Made by a program: the position numbers and the translations under genes
Source of the DNA: Mycobacterium asiaticum DSM 44297
Lineage (GTDB): Bacteria; Actinomycetota; Actinomycetes; Mycobacteriales; Mycobacteriaceae
NCBI RefSeq assembly: GCF_000613245.1
Contig: NZ_HG964937.1
Location: 59,923-123,922 of the forward strand
DNA length: 64,000 nt
Direction of reading: 5' to 3'
The notes under the pieces: model-generated
The model's database searches: none
Told to the model about the DNA's origin: nothing
Seen by the model: only the letters and a program-made list of their open reading frames with translations
Shown here: in pieces, positions 1-9,600 of the stretch
Position numbering within the stretch: the stretch's first letter is position 1
Layout: every line of letters begins with the position of its first letter

Positions 1-373
1 CCGCCGGCGGCGTCACACCGGCCACGGTCGCCGGTCCGCCGTGATGGGGCGTACCGGCGACCGGAACCGCCGGATCCGCCACGAACTGGTTGACCGAGGT
101 GGCGACGTTCTTGGCTTCGGCGGGTGCCGTCGGGTTGTGGGTGAACGCCTGAGCCGCGGCCATCAGCAGCTGCGTCGCCTGCGCCGGGTTGCCCGCCGCC
201 TGCTGGATGATCGGGCTCAACTCGGCCAACGCGGGCAGCCCAGGGAGCTGTTGGGTGGGGTTGGGCGGCGGCGTCGCCGGGTCGGCTGCCGCGCTCGGAC
301 AAAGCGCGAACGCGGCAGCCGATGTGACGACGACTGCGGCCAAACCTTTGGACAGACTCCAAGTGCTTGCCAC
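1..373 (-). CDS. Secreted Ala/Pro-rich protein (Rv1157c-like), 3' end outside window
   Basis: Minus-strand reading frame that begins with GTG at 373 and runs off the left edge, so only the first 124 codons are present. The N-terminus has a short basic start, a hydrophobic stretch and an Ala-x-Ala|Asp cleavage site (...PSAAA|DPATPP), which indicates Sec export. The mature part begins Pro-rich (PPPNPTQQLPGLPAL) and becomes Ala/Gln-rich. A purine-rich GGGAGAGAG lies just upstream of the GTG. Its position beside a second Ala/Pro-rich secreted protein and pimE matches Rv1157c of M. tuberculosis as I recall the order. The function of the family is unknown to me. Confidence 0.72.
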   Translation of the reverse strand, partial: MASTWSLSKGLAAVVVTSAAAFALCPSAAADPATPPPNPTQQLPGLPALAELSPIIQQAAGNPAQATQLLMAAAQAFTHNPTAPAEAKNVATSVNQFVADPAVPVAGTPHHGGPATVAGVTPPA

Positions 374-426
374 GGTGTGTTCTCTCTCCCGTTGTTGGTG
401 GTAGGTCAGCCGTCAGATGAGATGGC

Positions 427-1239
427 TCAGGGCAACGCAGCGAGCAGCGTCTGCGGCGGTCCCGCGGGTGCGGGCGCGCTGGCCCCTGGGGCCGGAGACG
501 CCGGTGCCAATCCAGGAATGCTGGACGTCAGGCCCGGCAGTGCTGCCTGCGCCAAGCCGGGCAGGGCCGAGGCCAACCCCGGCAGTGCGGACGCAGGAGC
601 CGCCGGTGCCGCTGCCGCCGGAGCGGCAAGACCCGGAATCGCTGACGCCAGGCCCGGAATCGAGGGCGCGGGCGCGGCCGCCGGAGTGACCGGCGCGGTG
701 ATCCCCGGGATCGGGGTGTTCACTCCTGGAATCGACGGCACTGCGGCCGGCGCTGGTGCGGCCGGTGCCGGTGCCGCGAGCGCCGGAATGGGCGTGTTCA
801 CACCGGGAATGGACGGCACTCCAGCAGGTGCGGGCGCGGGTGCGGCCGCCGCCGGCGCGGTGATCCCCGGGATCGGGGTGTTCACGCCGGGAATCTGCGG
901 AACTGTGGCGGGAGCCGTCGAGGGACCTGGTGCGCTGGCGCCGGGCAGCACCGACGGCAGGTTCAGCCCACCGGGGGCAGCTGGAGCCGGGTCGGGTGCG
1001 CGCAGCACACCCTGGGGTGCCGGCGAGGTGCCCTGCACGGGCGGGGTCGCACCGAGGGCGGTCGCCAGGTTCTGCAGAATCTGCGGCGCGTTGGCGGCCG
1101 AAGCGATCAACTGCTGCGGAATGTTGGGCTGCGCCGGGGCGGGCGCCGGGTCGGCGTGGGCGATACCGCCCGTCAGCAATGCGGCGGACGAACCGACCAA
1201 TACTGCGCCGGCACGTACGTAAGTCCAGATGGTTGGCAT
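427..1239 (-). CDS. Secreted Ala/Pro-rich repeat protein (Rv1158c-like)
   Basis: 270 residues with a signal peptide ([15 protein letters not shown]...GGIAHA|DP), followed by an Ala/Pro-rich mature chain. Two kinds of internal repeat are visible. Three copies of [10 protein letters not shown](I/A)(T/L)AP fill roughly residues 115-185, and a run of L/I-PGL-A/S units ([22 protein letters not shown]) fills the C-terminal third. No enzymatic motif or membrane anchor is seen. The ATG at 1239 sits at the natural signal-peptide start. It is co-directional with the Rv1157c-like gene 53 bases downstream, so the two may be co-transcribed. A structural or cell-wall role is only a guess. Confidence 0.8.
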   Translation of the reverse strand: MPTIWTYVRAGAVLVGSSAALLTGGIAHADPAPAPAQPNIPQQLIASAANAPQILQNLATALGATPPVQGTSPAPQGVLRAPDPAPAAPGGLNLPSVLPGASAPGPSTAPATVPQIPGVNTPIPGITAPAAAAPAPAPAGVPSIPGVNTPIPALAAPAPAAPAPAAVPSIPGVNTPIPGITAPVTPAAAPAPSIPGLASAIPGLAAPAAAAPAAPASALPGLASALPGLAQAALPGLTSSIPGLAPASPAPGASAPAPAGPPQTLLAALP

Positions 1240-1344
1240 GACTCTCCCTGGTTGTCTTCAACGGGCTATTCCAGGCCCCCACAGGACCTGAAGCCGAAGC
1301 TATCGTGGTACAGAAGTGACTCAAGTGACACGTGTGGCATTTAT

Positions 1345-2673
1345 TTGATCGTTACCGATACGAGTGGCGGCGGTGATCGACCACCTGCGATTTGTGTCCT
1401 GGCCGTTATCAACGGCCCGACACCCGGCGCGGTCGCTAAAGTCGGTCAAATCGACACCACTTCGGCCGCCGCGGCGGCACCCGCCCGGAAGGCCGGCCTG
1501 GCGGCGCCGCTACTGATCATCAGCGTTGTTGCGAGGTTCGCCTGGACGTATTTGGCGCCGAACGGCGCCAACTTCGTGGACTTGCACGTCTACGTGGGCG
1601 GTGCCGCGGCGCTCAACCATCCCGGCACCCTGTACAGCTACGTTTACGCCGACCAGACGCCGGACTTCCCGCTGCCGTTCACCTACCCGCCGTTCGCCGC
1701 GGTGGTCTTTTACCCACTGCACGTGGTGCCGTTCGGGTTGCTGGCCTTTCTGTGGCAGGCGGCCATCGTGGCGGCGTTGTACGGCGTGGTGCGGGTCAGT
1801 CAGCGATTGATGGGCACCGCAGCAGACCGGCGCGCCGCAATGCTGTGGACCGCGGTGACCATCTGGATCGAACCGTTGCGCAGCAACTTCGACTACGGCC
1901 AGATCAATGTGTTCCTGGTGTTGGCGGTGCTGTGGGCCGTTTACACCACCCGGTGGTGGCTGTCGGGGTTGCTGGTCGGGCTCGCGGCCGGTGTCAAGCT
2001 GACGCCGGCGATCGCCGGGGTCTATCTGCTCGGGGCCCGCCGCTGGTCGGCGGCGCTGTCCTCGCTGTCCACCTTTCTGTTGACGATCGGGATATCACTG
2101 TTTGTCGTCGGCGACCAGGCTCGGTACTACTTCACCGACCTGCTGGGCGATGCGCGCCGGGTGGGGCCGATCGCCACCTCGTTCAATCAGTCCTGGCGCG
2201 GCGCAATTTCGCGCATCCTCGGATACGACGCGGGCTACGGGCCATTGGTTTTGACGGCGATCGGTGTGACGCTGGTGCTTGCCGTACTGGCCTGGCGCGC
2301 GCTGGACGCTTCCGATGCGCTCGGCCGGTTGCTGGTCGTCGAAGTGTTCGGGCTGCTGCTCTCGCCGATCTCCTGGACGCACCACTGGGTATGGCTGGTG
2401 CCGCTGATGATGTGGTTGCTGCACGGGCCGCTGCGGGAACGCCTCGGCGCCAAGATTCTGGGGTGGGGCTGGCTGGTGCTGACTCTGATCGGCGTGCCGT
2501 GGCTGCTGAGCTTCGCGCAGCCGACCATCTGGGTGATAAGCCGGCCCTGGTATCTGGCCTGGGCCGGGCTGGTCTACGCGCTGGCGGCGTTGGCGACGCT
2601 TGGCTGGATCGCGCTGTCGGGCAATGGCTTATCGTTGCGCCGAGCGTCACGCCAGCGTGACGGTCGGCGGTGA
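1345..2673 (+). CDS. pimE: Polyprenol-dependent alpha-1,2-mannosyltransferase PimE
   Basis: GT-C fold integral membrane mannosyltransferase that adds an alpha-1,2-mannose from polyprenyl-phosphomannose to Ac1PIM4 to make Ac1PIM5 on the periplasmic side. The sequence aligns closely from memory with M. tuberculosis Rv1159: NFVDLHVYV (carrying the catalytic Asp of the first loop), [31 protein letters not shown] and [11 protein letters not shown], with about ten hydrophobic segments. The start is uncertain. The codon that aligns with the tuberculosis ATG is ATT at 1390, and there is no in-frame ATG or GTG between 1159 and the first membrane segment. TTG at 1345 is the nearest conventional start. 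The end overlaps a strong palindrome at 2641-2696. Confidence 0.88.
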   Translation: MIVTDTSGGGDRPPAICVLAVINGPTPGAVAKVGQIDTTSAAAAAPARKAGLAAPLLIISVVARFAWTYLAPNGANFVDLHVYVGGAAALNHPGTLYSYVYADQTPDFPLPFTYPPFAAVVFYPLHVVPFGLLAFLWQAAIVAALYGVVRVSQRLMGTAADRRAAMLWTAVTIWIEPLRSNFDYGQINVFLVLAVLWAVYTTRWWLSGLLVGLAAGVKLTPAIAGVYLLGARRWSAALSSLSTFLLTIGISLFVVGDQARYYFTDLLGDARRVGPIATSFNQSWRGAISRILGYDAGYGPLVLTAIGVTLVLAVLAWRALDASDALGRLLVVEVFGLLLSPISWTHHWVWLVPLMMWLLHGPLRERLGAKILGWGWLVLTLIGVPWLLSFAQPTIWVISRPWYLAWAGLVYALAALATLGWIALSGNGLSLRRASRQRDGRR

Positions 2674-2696
2674 GAGCCACGCTGGCGTGACGCTCG
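2641..2696. repeat. 19-bp perfect inverted repeat at the 3' end of pimE
   Basis: Arms 2641-2659 and 2678-2696 are exact reverse complements (core ACGCCAGCGT / ACGCTGGCGT) around an 18-base loop holding the pimE stop codon. The hairpin lies between the convergent pimE and beta-lactamase-family genes, so it may act as a bidirectional terminator, although no T-tract follows. A related core recurs near 25735, which suggests a dispersed mycobacterial intergenic palindrome. Confidence 0.8.
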
Positions 2697-2698
2697 AC

Positions 2699-2720
2699 GA
2701 CGGCTTGGTGACGGCTTGGT
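2699..2720. repeat. Two tandem copies of an 11-bp unit
   Basis: GACGGCTTGGT occurs twice back to back immediately after the palindrome that ends pimE. It lies in the 71-bp gap between convergent genes. It is a short local duplication with no visible coding role. Confidence 0.7.
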
Positions 2721-2744
2721 GACGCTCGGCGGGCGCGGCGGGAG

Positions 2745-4229
2745 TTAAGCAGGGTATTCGCGCCGGAACAGCCGTCCGTGGCTGCGGAACCAGATGATGT
2801 TGCCCACCGGATCACGGACGAAATTCGATCGGGTACCCACCGGCTTGCCGTCCGGCCCGAGATCGAGCCCGTAGTCCGGCCGGTAGAACGCCAGACCCAT
2901 CCGGCTGCTACCAGCAGTAGGATCATCGGAGCCCGTCGTACCGTCCAGTTGCCCATTCCCGGAACGGAATTCGATGATCACGCGCTCAAGCTCACCGGAC
3001 TCCGGAATCGACTCGGCGACATAGCGCCCCTCGTACGGCGCAAGGTCGCCCGCGCTGAAGTGCTGGACGGTGGCGGGCAGGTTGCTGACGCCGGCGAAGT
3101 GGCGCAGCGCCCAGTCATCCGCGAAGAGGTCGACGGTGAGTTGCGCGCCGCCTTCGGAATTGGTCAGCAACGTCATCGCGAAGTCGCGGGCCGGCACCAT
3201 GAAGAACCCGGAACGCTGCCCGCTCCACGTTCCGCCGTGCTGAACGATCAGCTTGTCCTCGGCAGACGGGCGCAGCATCCACGCCACACCCATTCCGGTC
3301 AGCTCGACCTGCAGCGTGCCGCCGGCGCCGGGATTGGCACGCATCGACTGCAGCGCCTGCTCACCCAGCAGCCGGGTGCCATTGGGGGCCGTCCCGTCGC
3401 CGAGGTGGAACCTGGCATAGCGCAACTGATCCCGCACACTGGATATCAGCCCGCCGGTGGGATTGCAACTGCGCGGGAAGGCCCAGAAACCGTTGTCGAC
3501 AACCGGTTTGCCGTCAACCACATTGTGCGGCGCCGCCACGCTCAGACCCGTCAGCTGGTCGGAGAAGAAGTGAGTGTGGCCCAGTTGCAGGGGATTCAGC
3601 AGCAGGTTCTGCACGGCCGACTCGTAGGTCGTACCGGACACCACTTCGACGATCCGGCCCGCGACCGCCAATCCCGCATTGTTGTAAGCGAATACCGCAC
3701 CGGGCGGGTTGAGCTGCGGAAGCCGCTTCAGCGAGGCGACGTACCGGGCCAGCGCATCATCGCCGTTGCCGAAATCCTGGACGTCGTCGCCCAACCAGCC
3801 CGAGGTGTGGTTGAGCAACTGGCGCACCGTCACCGCGGCGCTCACCTCGGGATCGGCGACGGCGAAGTCGGGCAGATACCTGCGCACCGGGGCATCCAGC
3901 GAGACCTTGCCCGCGTCCACCAGACGCATGATCGCGGTGCCGGTGAAGGTCTTTGTGGTGGAGCCGATCCGGAACACGGTGTCGCCGTCGACGGGAACCG
4001 GATGGTCGACATTCGTGACGCCGTAGCCCTTGATGTACTCCCGGCCGCCGGTCCAGACGCCCACCGCGACACCCGGTATCCCGTAGGCCTTCATCCCCGC
4101 GGTGATCTTGGCGTCGAGCTCGTCAAACAACGTCGGCTTGGCGGGCCGTGAGGCGCAGGACATTACGAGCGTCGCCGCTCCGGCCAGCGCGCCGCTCAGC
4201 AACAACCTTCGGTCAAACACCCCGGTCAT
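2745..4229 (-). CDS. Serine beta-lactamase-fold (class C/esterase) lipoprotein
   Basis: 494 residues. The N-terminus MTGVFDRRLLLSGALAGAA...SCAS has a twin-arginine-like RR and a Cys25 in a lipobox-like VMSC, so export as a lipoprotein is likely. The penicillin-binding/beta-lactamase signatures are complete: STTK with Ser90 and Lys93, YNN at residues 182-184 and an HGGTW box in the second half. The family (Pfam beta-lactamase) includes AmpC enzymes, D-Ala carboxypeptidases, esterases and the mycobacterial LipD/LipL group, so the substrate cannot be assigned. A C-terminal domain of about 100 residues (PYEGRYVAE...) resembles the lipocalin-like tail often attached to such proteins. Its ATG overlaps the TGA of the hydrolase gene upstream (ATGA), giving a two-gene operon. 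Confidence 0.85.
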   Translation of the reverse strand: MTGVFDRRLLLSGALAGAATLVMSCASRPAKPTLFDELDAKITAGMKAYGIPGVAVGVWTGGREYIKGYGVTNVDHPVPVDGDTVFRIGSTTKTFTGTAIMRLVDAGKVSLDAPVRRYLPDFAVADPEVSAAVTVRQLLNHTSGWLGDDVQDFGNGDDALARYVASLKRLPQLNPPGAVFAYNNAGLAVAGRIVEVVSGTTYESAVQNLLLNPLQLGHTHFFSDQLTGLSVAAPHNVVDGKPVVDNGFWAFPRSCNPTGGLISSVRDQLRYARFHLGDGTAPNGTRLLGEQALQSMRANPGAGGTLQVELTGMGVAWMLRPSAEDKLIVQHGGTWSGQRSGFFMVPARDFAMTLLTNSEGGAQLTVDLFADDWALRHFAGVSNLPATVQHFSAGDLAPYEGRYVAESIPESGELERVIIEFRSGNGQLDGTTGSDDPTAGSSRMGLAFYRPDYGLDLGPDGKPVGTRSNFVRDPVGNIIWFRSHGRLFRREYPA

Positions 4230-5776
4230 GGTGGCGGCGGGTTGATCGCGTAGGTCGCCGGTTGGGTCGCGTTGATACAGCTGGTGTCGGGTTGCTGAGG
4301 GTTGTCGAAGAACGAGGCGATGACGGCAGCGCCGCAGCGGTCGGCGTAGATGCCGTGCGCGACGCCCGGAACGGTCACCGAGACGGCATGCGGAAGATGC
4401 TGGGCCACATACTGTCCGGACGCAGCGCCGGTTTGCCCGTCGTAGCTGCCGGACAGGGCCAGCGCCGGCATCGTTGCGTCGCTGACGCCGCGTACCCAGT
4501 CGGAGGCCTTGGGCACGTTCCATGCCGCGCAGGCCTGCCGCAGGAACGGCAGTTGCGGCGCCTGGGCGCGCACCGATTCGGGCAGCGCGGCGAAAGCTTG
4601 TCGGGCCGCCCGATTCTGGTCGTCGGCGGAGTCGAACGGCACCCACTCACTGCACCAGATGCTCAACGTCAGGCCCCAGCCCATGACCCCGACCTTGGCG
4701 GGGTTCACCCACGCCATCGCCCATTGCTTGGCGACCCGCGTGGGGTTGCCGTGCGCGAGTTCGTCTATCGCGGCGGGCATCTCGGCCGGGAAGTGGGTGG
4801 CCATCGGAACGAACCAGTTAAGCAGGGCGCCACCGTCGAGCACGATCTTCGTGTCACCAACACCTTCGACGTTGACCGTGGTGGTCACCGGATGAGCCTC
4901 GAGTTCATTGACCAGCCGCACGAACGTGTCACCCAGGTTCGGATAACGCGCCTGGCAGTCCGGTTGGACGGTGCAGGCGCTCATCATGTTGTCGAACGCT
5001 TCACGCGCACTGCCCCAGGTCCAGCTCGGGCTCGCGATCGACGGCGGCGTCATTCCGTCGAGCACCAGCGAGCGGATGGCCGGTGCATCCAGCCGCGAAT
5101 AGATCAGAGCCAGGTCGGTGCCGTAGGAGTGCGAAAACAGATTCCACTGCTTGAGGTGCAACGCGTTGCGCAGATCGATCAGGTCGTAGGCACTCTCGCT
5201 GGAGTTGAACGCGGCCAGATCGGCGATGCCGGCCAATCGGTCGTGGCAGGTCCTGGCGGCCTGCACGTACTGGTCTCCGGTGCCGGACGCGTCGTACACC
5301 AGGCCCGCTCTGCGGGCGAAGAACTGATCGATCTCCGGACAGGTCAGCGCGGGTTGCGACGAGTGATTGCCGCGCTGCGCAAGCAGTATCAGGTCCCGGT
5401 TGCGGTTGAGGCCGACGTCCTGCGCGATCGGCGGATCCATGATGGCGTCCTCACCAGGGCCGCCGGTGATGAAGAGGATCGGGTCGCCGGTCGGGGGTTG
5501 AGTCTGCGACGGAATGACGGCAACGGCGAGCCGTAATGTCCGCCCGCCCGGTTTGGCCCGGTTCTCGGGTACGACCAGGGTTGCGCAGTGTGCGGCGGCC
5601 AACTCCGGCGCGGCGGACGCGGGGCAGGGGCCCGGCTCGTAGCCGGCGGGTGAGTGGGCCACCGTGGTCGGCGGCCCCGGTTGAGCGCCGCCGGATGTGT
5701 CCGGATGCGAGCAGGCAGCGCCCGCACCGGCGATGGTGATGGCAAGAGCCAACCGCAACGAGCCATGGAGCGTCAT
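4226..5776 (-). CDS. Exported alpha/beta hydrolase, tripeptidyl-aminopeptidase/proline iminopeptidase type
   Basis: 516 residues. The N-terminus MTLHGSLRLALAITIAGAGAAC suggests a signal peptide. Cys22 could be lipidated, but the residue three before it is Gly, so the lipobox is weak. The fold is that of the SlpD/SlpE-type secreted aminopeptidases: oxyanion segment FITGGPGED, nucleophile elbow SHSYGTD, acid ALSGSYDGQT and histidine VPGVAHGIY near the C-terminus. Many Cys residues (for example DRCGAA, DTSC) suggest disulfides outside the membrane. It is the first gene of an operon with the beta-lactamase-fold lipoprotein. Both are absent from this position in M. tuberculosis as I remember it. 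The substrate could be peptide or ester. Confidence 0.83.
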   Translation of the reverse strand: MTLHGSLRLALAITIAGAGAACSHPDTSGGAQPGPPTTVAHSPAGYEPGPCPASAAPELAAAHCATLVVPENRAKPGGRTLRLAVAVIPSQTQPPTGDPILFITGGPGEDAIMDPPIAQDVGLNRNRDLILLAQRGNHSSQPALTCPEIDQFFARRAGLVYDASGTGDQYVQAARTCHDRLAGIADLAAFNSSESAYDLIDLRNALHLKQWNLFSHSYGTDLALIYSRLDAPAIRSLVLDGMTPPSIASPSWTWGSAREAFDNMMSACTVQPDCQARYPNLGDTFVRLVNELEAHPVTTTVNVEGVGDTKIVLDGGALLNWFVPMATHFPAEMPAAIDELAHGNPTRVAKQWAMAWVNPAKVGVMGWGLTLSIWCSEWVPFDSADDQNRAARQAFAALPESVRAQAPQLPFLRQACAAWNVPKASDWVRGVSDATMPALALSGSYDGQTGAASGQYVAQHLPHAVSVTVPGVAHGIYADRCGAAVIASFFDNPQQPDTSCINATQPATYAINPPPP

Positions 5777-5862
5777 CGCGGATCACCCTATATTCGCGAG
5801 CCGAACCTGGTTGCCGTTTTTGGCCCGCGGTTTCGCGGTGTGGTTGGGTTCGCGCAGGGCGC

Positions 5863-6147
5863 TCAGCTACCGACGATTCCGTTGATATCGCGGGCCATAT
5901 CGATGTCCTTGCCGGTGATGCCACCTTCTGAGTGGGTGACCAGCACGAAAGTCACTGTCCGCCAGCGGATATCGATATCCGGATGGTGGTCCTTGGCCTC
6001 GGCGTGTTCGCCCACCCGGCGCACAGCGTCAATACCGGCCAGAAATTCCGGGAACTTGACCGACCGTCGCAATGCTCCATCGACACGTTCCCAGCCGTCG
6101 AGCTCGGGCAGTGCGGCGTCTACTTGCTCATCGGTTAACACAGCCAT
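5863..6147 (-). CDS. phhB: Pterin-4-alpha-carbinolamine dehydratase
   Basis: 94 residues, the usual length for PCD/DCoH. It has the conserved [25 protein letters not shown] core, with the catalytic histidine pair in DHHPD and a later His in VTHSEGG. The enzyme dehydrates 4a-hydroxytetrahydropterin. In mycobacteria, which lack an obvious aromatic amino acid hydroxylase here, the physiological partner is unclear. The ATG at 6147 (MAVLTDEQ) is chosen over an upstream ATG at 6168 because it gives the normal family N-terminus. It lies head to head with mutT2 (26 bases apart), in the position of Rv1159A. Confidence 0.9.
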   Translation of the reverse strand: MAVLTDEQVDAALPELDGWERVDGALRRSVKFPEFLAGIDAVRRVGEHAEAKDHHPDIDIRWRTVTFVLVTHSEGGITGKDIDMARDINGIVGS

Positions 6148-6173
6148 CTCTCGACCGTATACCGTCACTGGCC

Positions 6174-6569
6174 ATGTCGACCCAGATCGTCGTCGCTGGA
6201 GCGATCATTCGCGGCAATACGGTCCTGGTGGCACAACGCGCTCGTCCGCCGGAACTGGCGGGCCGCTGGGAGCTGCCCGGCGGCAAGGTCGGCCACGAGG
6301 AAACCGAACCGGCCGCGTTGGCGCGTGAGCTCGTCGAGGAACTGGGCCTGCGGGCGGGTGACGTCGTGGTGGATGAACGCCTGGGCGGTGATGTCGACCT
6401 GAGCGGCTCGATGACCCTGCGGGCCTATCGGGTCCGGCTGCTGACGGGCGAGCCGCGCGCCCACGACCACCGCGCGTTGCGCTGGGTGACCGCGGAAGAA
6501 CTCGGTGACGTCGACTGGGTGCCGGCGGATCGCGAGTGGCTTGCCGACCTGACGCGCGCGTTGTCCTGA
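6174..6569 (+). CDS. mutT2: NUDIX hydrolase MutT2 (dCTP/8-oxo-dGTP type)
   Basis: 131 residues. The Nudix box GX5EX7REUXEEXGU is present as [24 protein letters not shown], giving the Mg-binding Glu cluster. The family sanitises nucleotides; mycobacterial MutT2 hydrolyses 5-methyl-dCTP, dCTP and 8-oxo-dGTP according to published work I recall. The ATG at 6174 gives [12 protein letters not shown], the normal N-terminus. An upstream in-frame ATG at 6072 would add 34 residues that overlap the divergent dehydratase gene and is rejected. It corresponds in position to Rv1160, immediately before narG. Confidence 0.92.
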   Translation: MSTQIVVAGAIIRGNTVLVAQRARPPELAGRWELPGGKVGHEETEPAALARELVEELGLRAGDVVVDERLGGDVDLSGSMTLRAYRVRLLTGEPRAHDHRALRWVTAEELGDVDWVPADREWLADLTRALS

Positions 6570-6581
6570 GGTGATTCCACA

Positions 6582-6646
6582 GTCCGTATACAGCGGACAT
6601 CCAGGGCGGCTGAAGGTTGCCGACATCAACTGTTGAAAAGGGCAAC
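6582..6646. promoter_or_regulatory. Inverted repeats upstream of narG
   Basis: Two short dyads lie in the 117-bp gap before narG: GTCCG (6582-6586) paired with CGGAC (6594-6598), and GTTGCC (6616-6621) paired with GGCAAC (6641-6646), the latter enclosing a CAACTGTTG palindrome (6627-6635). They could be operator sites or mRNA leader structure. No assignment to a known regulator can be made by eye. Confidence 0.35.
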
Positions 6647-6686
6647 TCGAAACCGATGCGCTGACGAGGAGGAGGTCGTCCTGACT

Positions 6687-9600
6687 GTGACCCCGCATGT
6701 CGGTGGACGCCTCGAGGAATTGTTGGCACGCAGCGCGCGCTTCTTCACCCCTGGCGAAGTATCGGCCGACCTGCGCACCGTATCCCGGCGTGGCGGTCGC
6801 GAGGGCGACGTCTTCTACCGCGACCGATGGAGTCACGACAAGGTGGTGCGATCCACCCACGGGGTGAACTGCACGGGATCGTGTTCGTGGAAGATCTACG
6901 TCAAAGACGGGATCATCACCTGGGAAACGCAGCAAACCGACTATCCCTCGGTGGGCCCGGACCGCCCCGAGTACGAACCTCGGGGCTGCCCGCGCGGTGC
7001 GTCGTTCTCCTGGTACAGCTATGCGCCCACCCGGGTCCGCTACCCCTATGCCCGCGGTGTGCTGGTGGAGATGTACCGGGAAGCCAAGGCCCGCTTGGGT
7101 GACCCGGTGCTGGCCTGGGCAGACATCCAAGCCGATCCGCAGCGACGGCGCCGCTACCAGCAGGCCCGCGGTAAAGGCGGACTGATCCGGGTGAGCTGGG
7201 CCGAGGCGACCGAGATGATCGCGGCGGCCCACGTGCACACCATCAAGACCTACGGCCCGGACCGGGTCGCCGGTTTCACCCCGATCCCGGCCATGTCGAT
7301 GGTCAGCCACGCCGCGGGCTCGCGATTCATTGAGCTGATCGGTGGCGTGATGACGTCGTTCTACGACTGGTACGCCGACCTGCCCGTGGCCTCGCCGCAG
7401 GTATTCGGCGATCAGACCGACGTGCCGGAGTCCGGAGACTGGTGGGACGCTTCGTATCTGGTGATGTGGGGCTCCAACGTCCCGATCACCCGCACCCCCG
7501 ACGCGCACTGGATGGCCGAGGTGCGTTACCGGGGCACCAAGGTCGTGGTCGTCAGTCCCGACTACGCCGACAACACCAAATTCGCCGACGAGTGGGTGCG
7601 GTGTGCCGCAGGCACCGACACCGCGCTGGCCATGGCGATGGGCCACGTGATCCTCTCGGAATGCTATGTGTACAAACAGGTTCCGTTCTTCACCGATTAC
7701 GTGCGCCGATACACCGACCTGCCCTTCCTGATCAAGCTGGAAACCCGGGGCGAACGACTGGTGCCCGGGAAATTTCTGACTGCGGCCGACATCGGCGCTG
7801 AAGTCGAGAACTCGGCCTTCAAGCCCGCCCTACTGGATCAGGTCACCGACACCGTGGTGATCCCGCAGGGCTCGCTGGGATTCCGGTTCGGCGAAGACGG
7901 GGTGGGGAAGTGGAACCTCGATCTCGGTGCGGTGATCCCGGCGCTGAGCGTCGAAAACTCTGACGGGAGTGCAGCACTCGTCAGCCTGCCCCACTTCGAC
8001 ACCGTTGACGGCCGCGGGCAGACCGTGTCACGGGGTGTGCCGGTGCGCCGGGTCGGCAACCATTTGGTGTGCACGGTGTTCGACCTGATGCTGGCCCAGT
8101 ACGGGGTTGGGCGCCCTGGACTGCCCGGCGATTGGGCGACCGGTTACGACGATGCGACGCAACCGAACACACCCGCATGGCAGGAGCCCATCACCGGGGT
8201 GCCGGCCGCGCAGGCCGTTCGCATTGCCAGGGAATTCGCGCGCAACGCAGAGGAATCCGGCGGCCGGTCCATGGTCATCATGGGTGGCGGAATCTGCCAC
8301 TGGTTCCATAGCGACGTGATGTACCGGTCGGTGCTGGCACTGCTGATGTTGACCGGGTCGATGGGACGCAACGGCGGCGGTTGGGCGCACTACGTCGGTC
8401 AGGAGAAGGTTCGCCCGCTGACCGGGTGGCAGACCATGGCCAACGCCACGGACTGGGCGCGCCCGCCGCGACAGGTGCCCGGCGCCTCGTACTGGTATGC
8501 CCACACCGACCAGTGGCGCTACGACGGCTACGCAGCGGACAAGCTGACCAGCCCGCTGGGCCGCGGCAGGTTCGCCGGCAAGCACACGATGGACCTGCTC
8601 GCCTCGGCCGCGGCGATGGGCTGGAGCCCGTTCTATCCGCAGTTCGACCGGTCCAGCCTCGATGTCGCCGACGAGGCGAAGGCCGACGGCCGTGACGTCG
8701 GAGAGTATGTGGCCGAGCAACTGGCCGATCGCAAGCTCAAGCTCTCGGTCACCGACCCCGACAACCCGGTCAACTGGCCGCGGGTGCTGACGGTGTGGCG
8801 GTCGAACCTGATCGGCTCCTCGGGCAAGGGTGGCGAGTACTTCTTGCGGCACCTGCTGGGCACCGACTCCAACGTGCAGGCCGAACCGCCGGCTGATGGC
8901 GCCAGGCCGCGGGACATTCTGTGGGACTGCGAAATTCCCGAGGGCAAGCTCGACCTGATGATGTCAATCGACTTCCGCATGACGTCGACCACGCTGGTCT
9001 CCGATGTGGTGCTGCCCGCCGCGACATGGTACGAGAAGGCCGACCTGTCCAGCACCGACATGCACCCGTACGTGCACGCGTTCAGCCCGGCCATCGACCC
9101 GCCCTGGGAAACGCGGTCGGACTTCGACGCATTCGCCGCCATCGCGCGCACCTTCAGCATGCTGGCCCGACGCCACCTGGGCTCGCGCACGGACGTGGTG
9201 CTGACCGCGCTGCAACATGACACCCCGGACGAGATGGCCTGTCCCGACGGGACCGAACGCGATTGGTTACACACCGGCGAACTCCCGATCCCGGGCCGGA
9301 CGATGAGCAAGCTAACCGTGGTGGAGCGCGACTACACCGCGATCTACGACAAGTGGTTGACGCTGGGACCGCTGGTCGACAAGTTCGGCATGACCGTCAA
9401 GGGCTACACGGTGCACCCGTTCCGAGAAATCAGCGAGCTGGCAAGCAAATTCGGCGTCATGAACTCCGGAGCAGGTGCCGGGCGTCCGGCGATCACCACG
9501 GCCCAGCGGATGGCTGACACCATCCTGGCCCTGTCCGGAACCTGCAACGGCCGGCTGGCCGTCGAGGGCTTCCTGGAATTGGAGAAACGCACCGGCCAGC

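Noticed and set aside
6165..7646. Long minus-strand open frame opposite mutT2 and narG
   Set aside because: It is a mirror frame of the highly coding-biased narG; it has no family signature, and narG has complete catalytic motifs.
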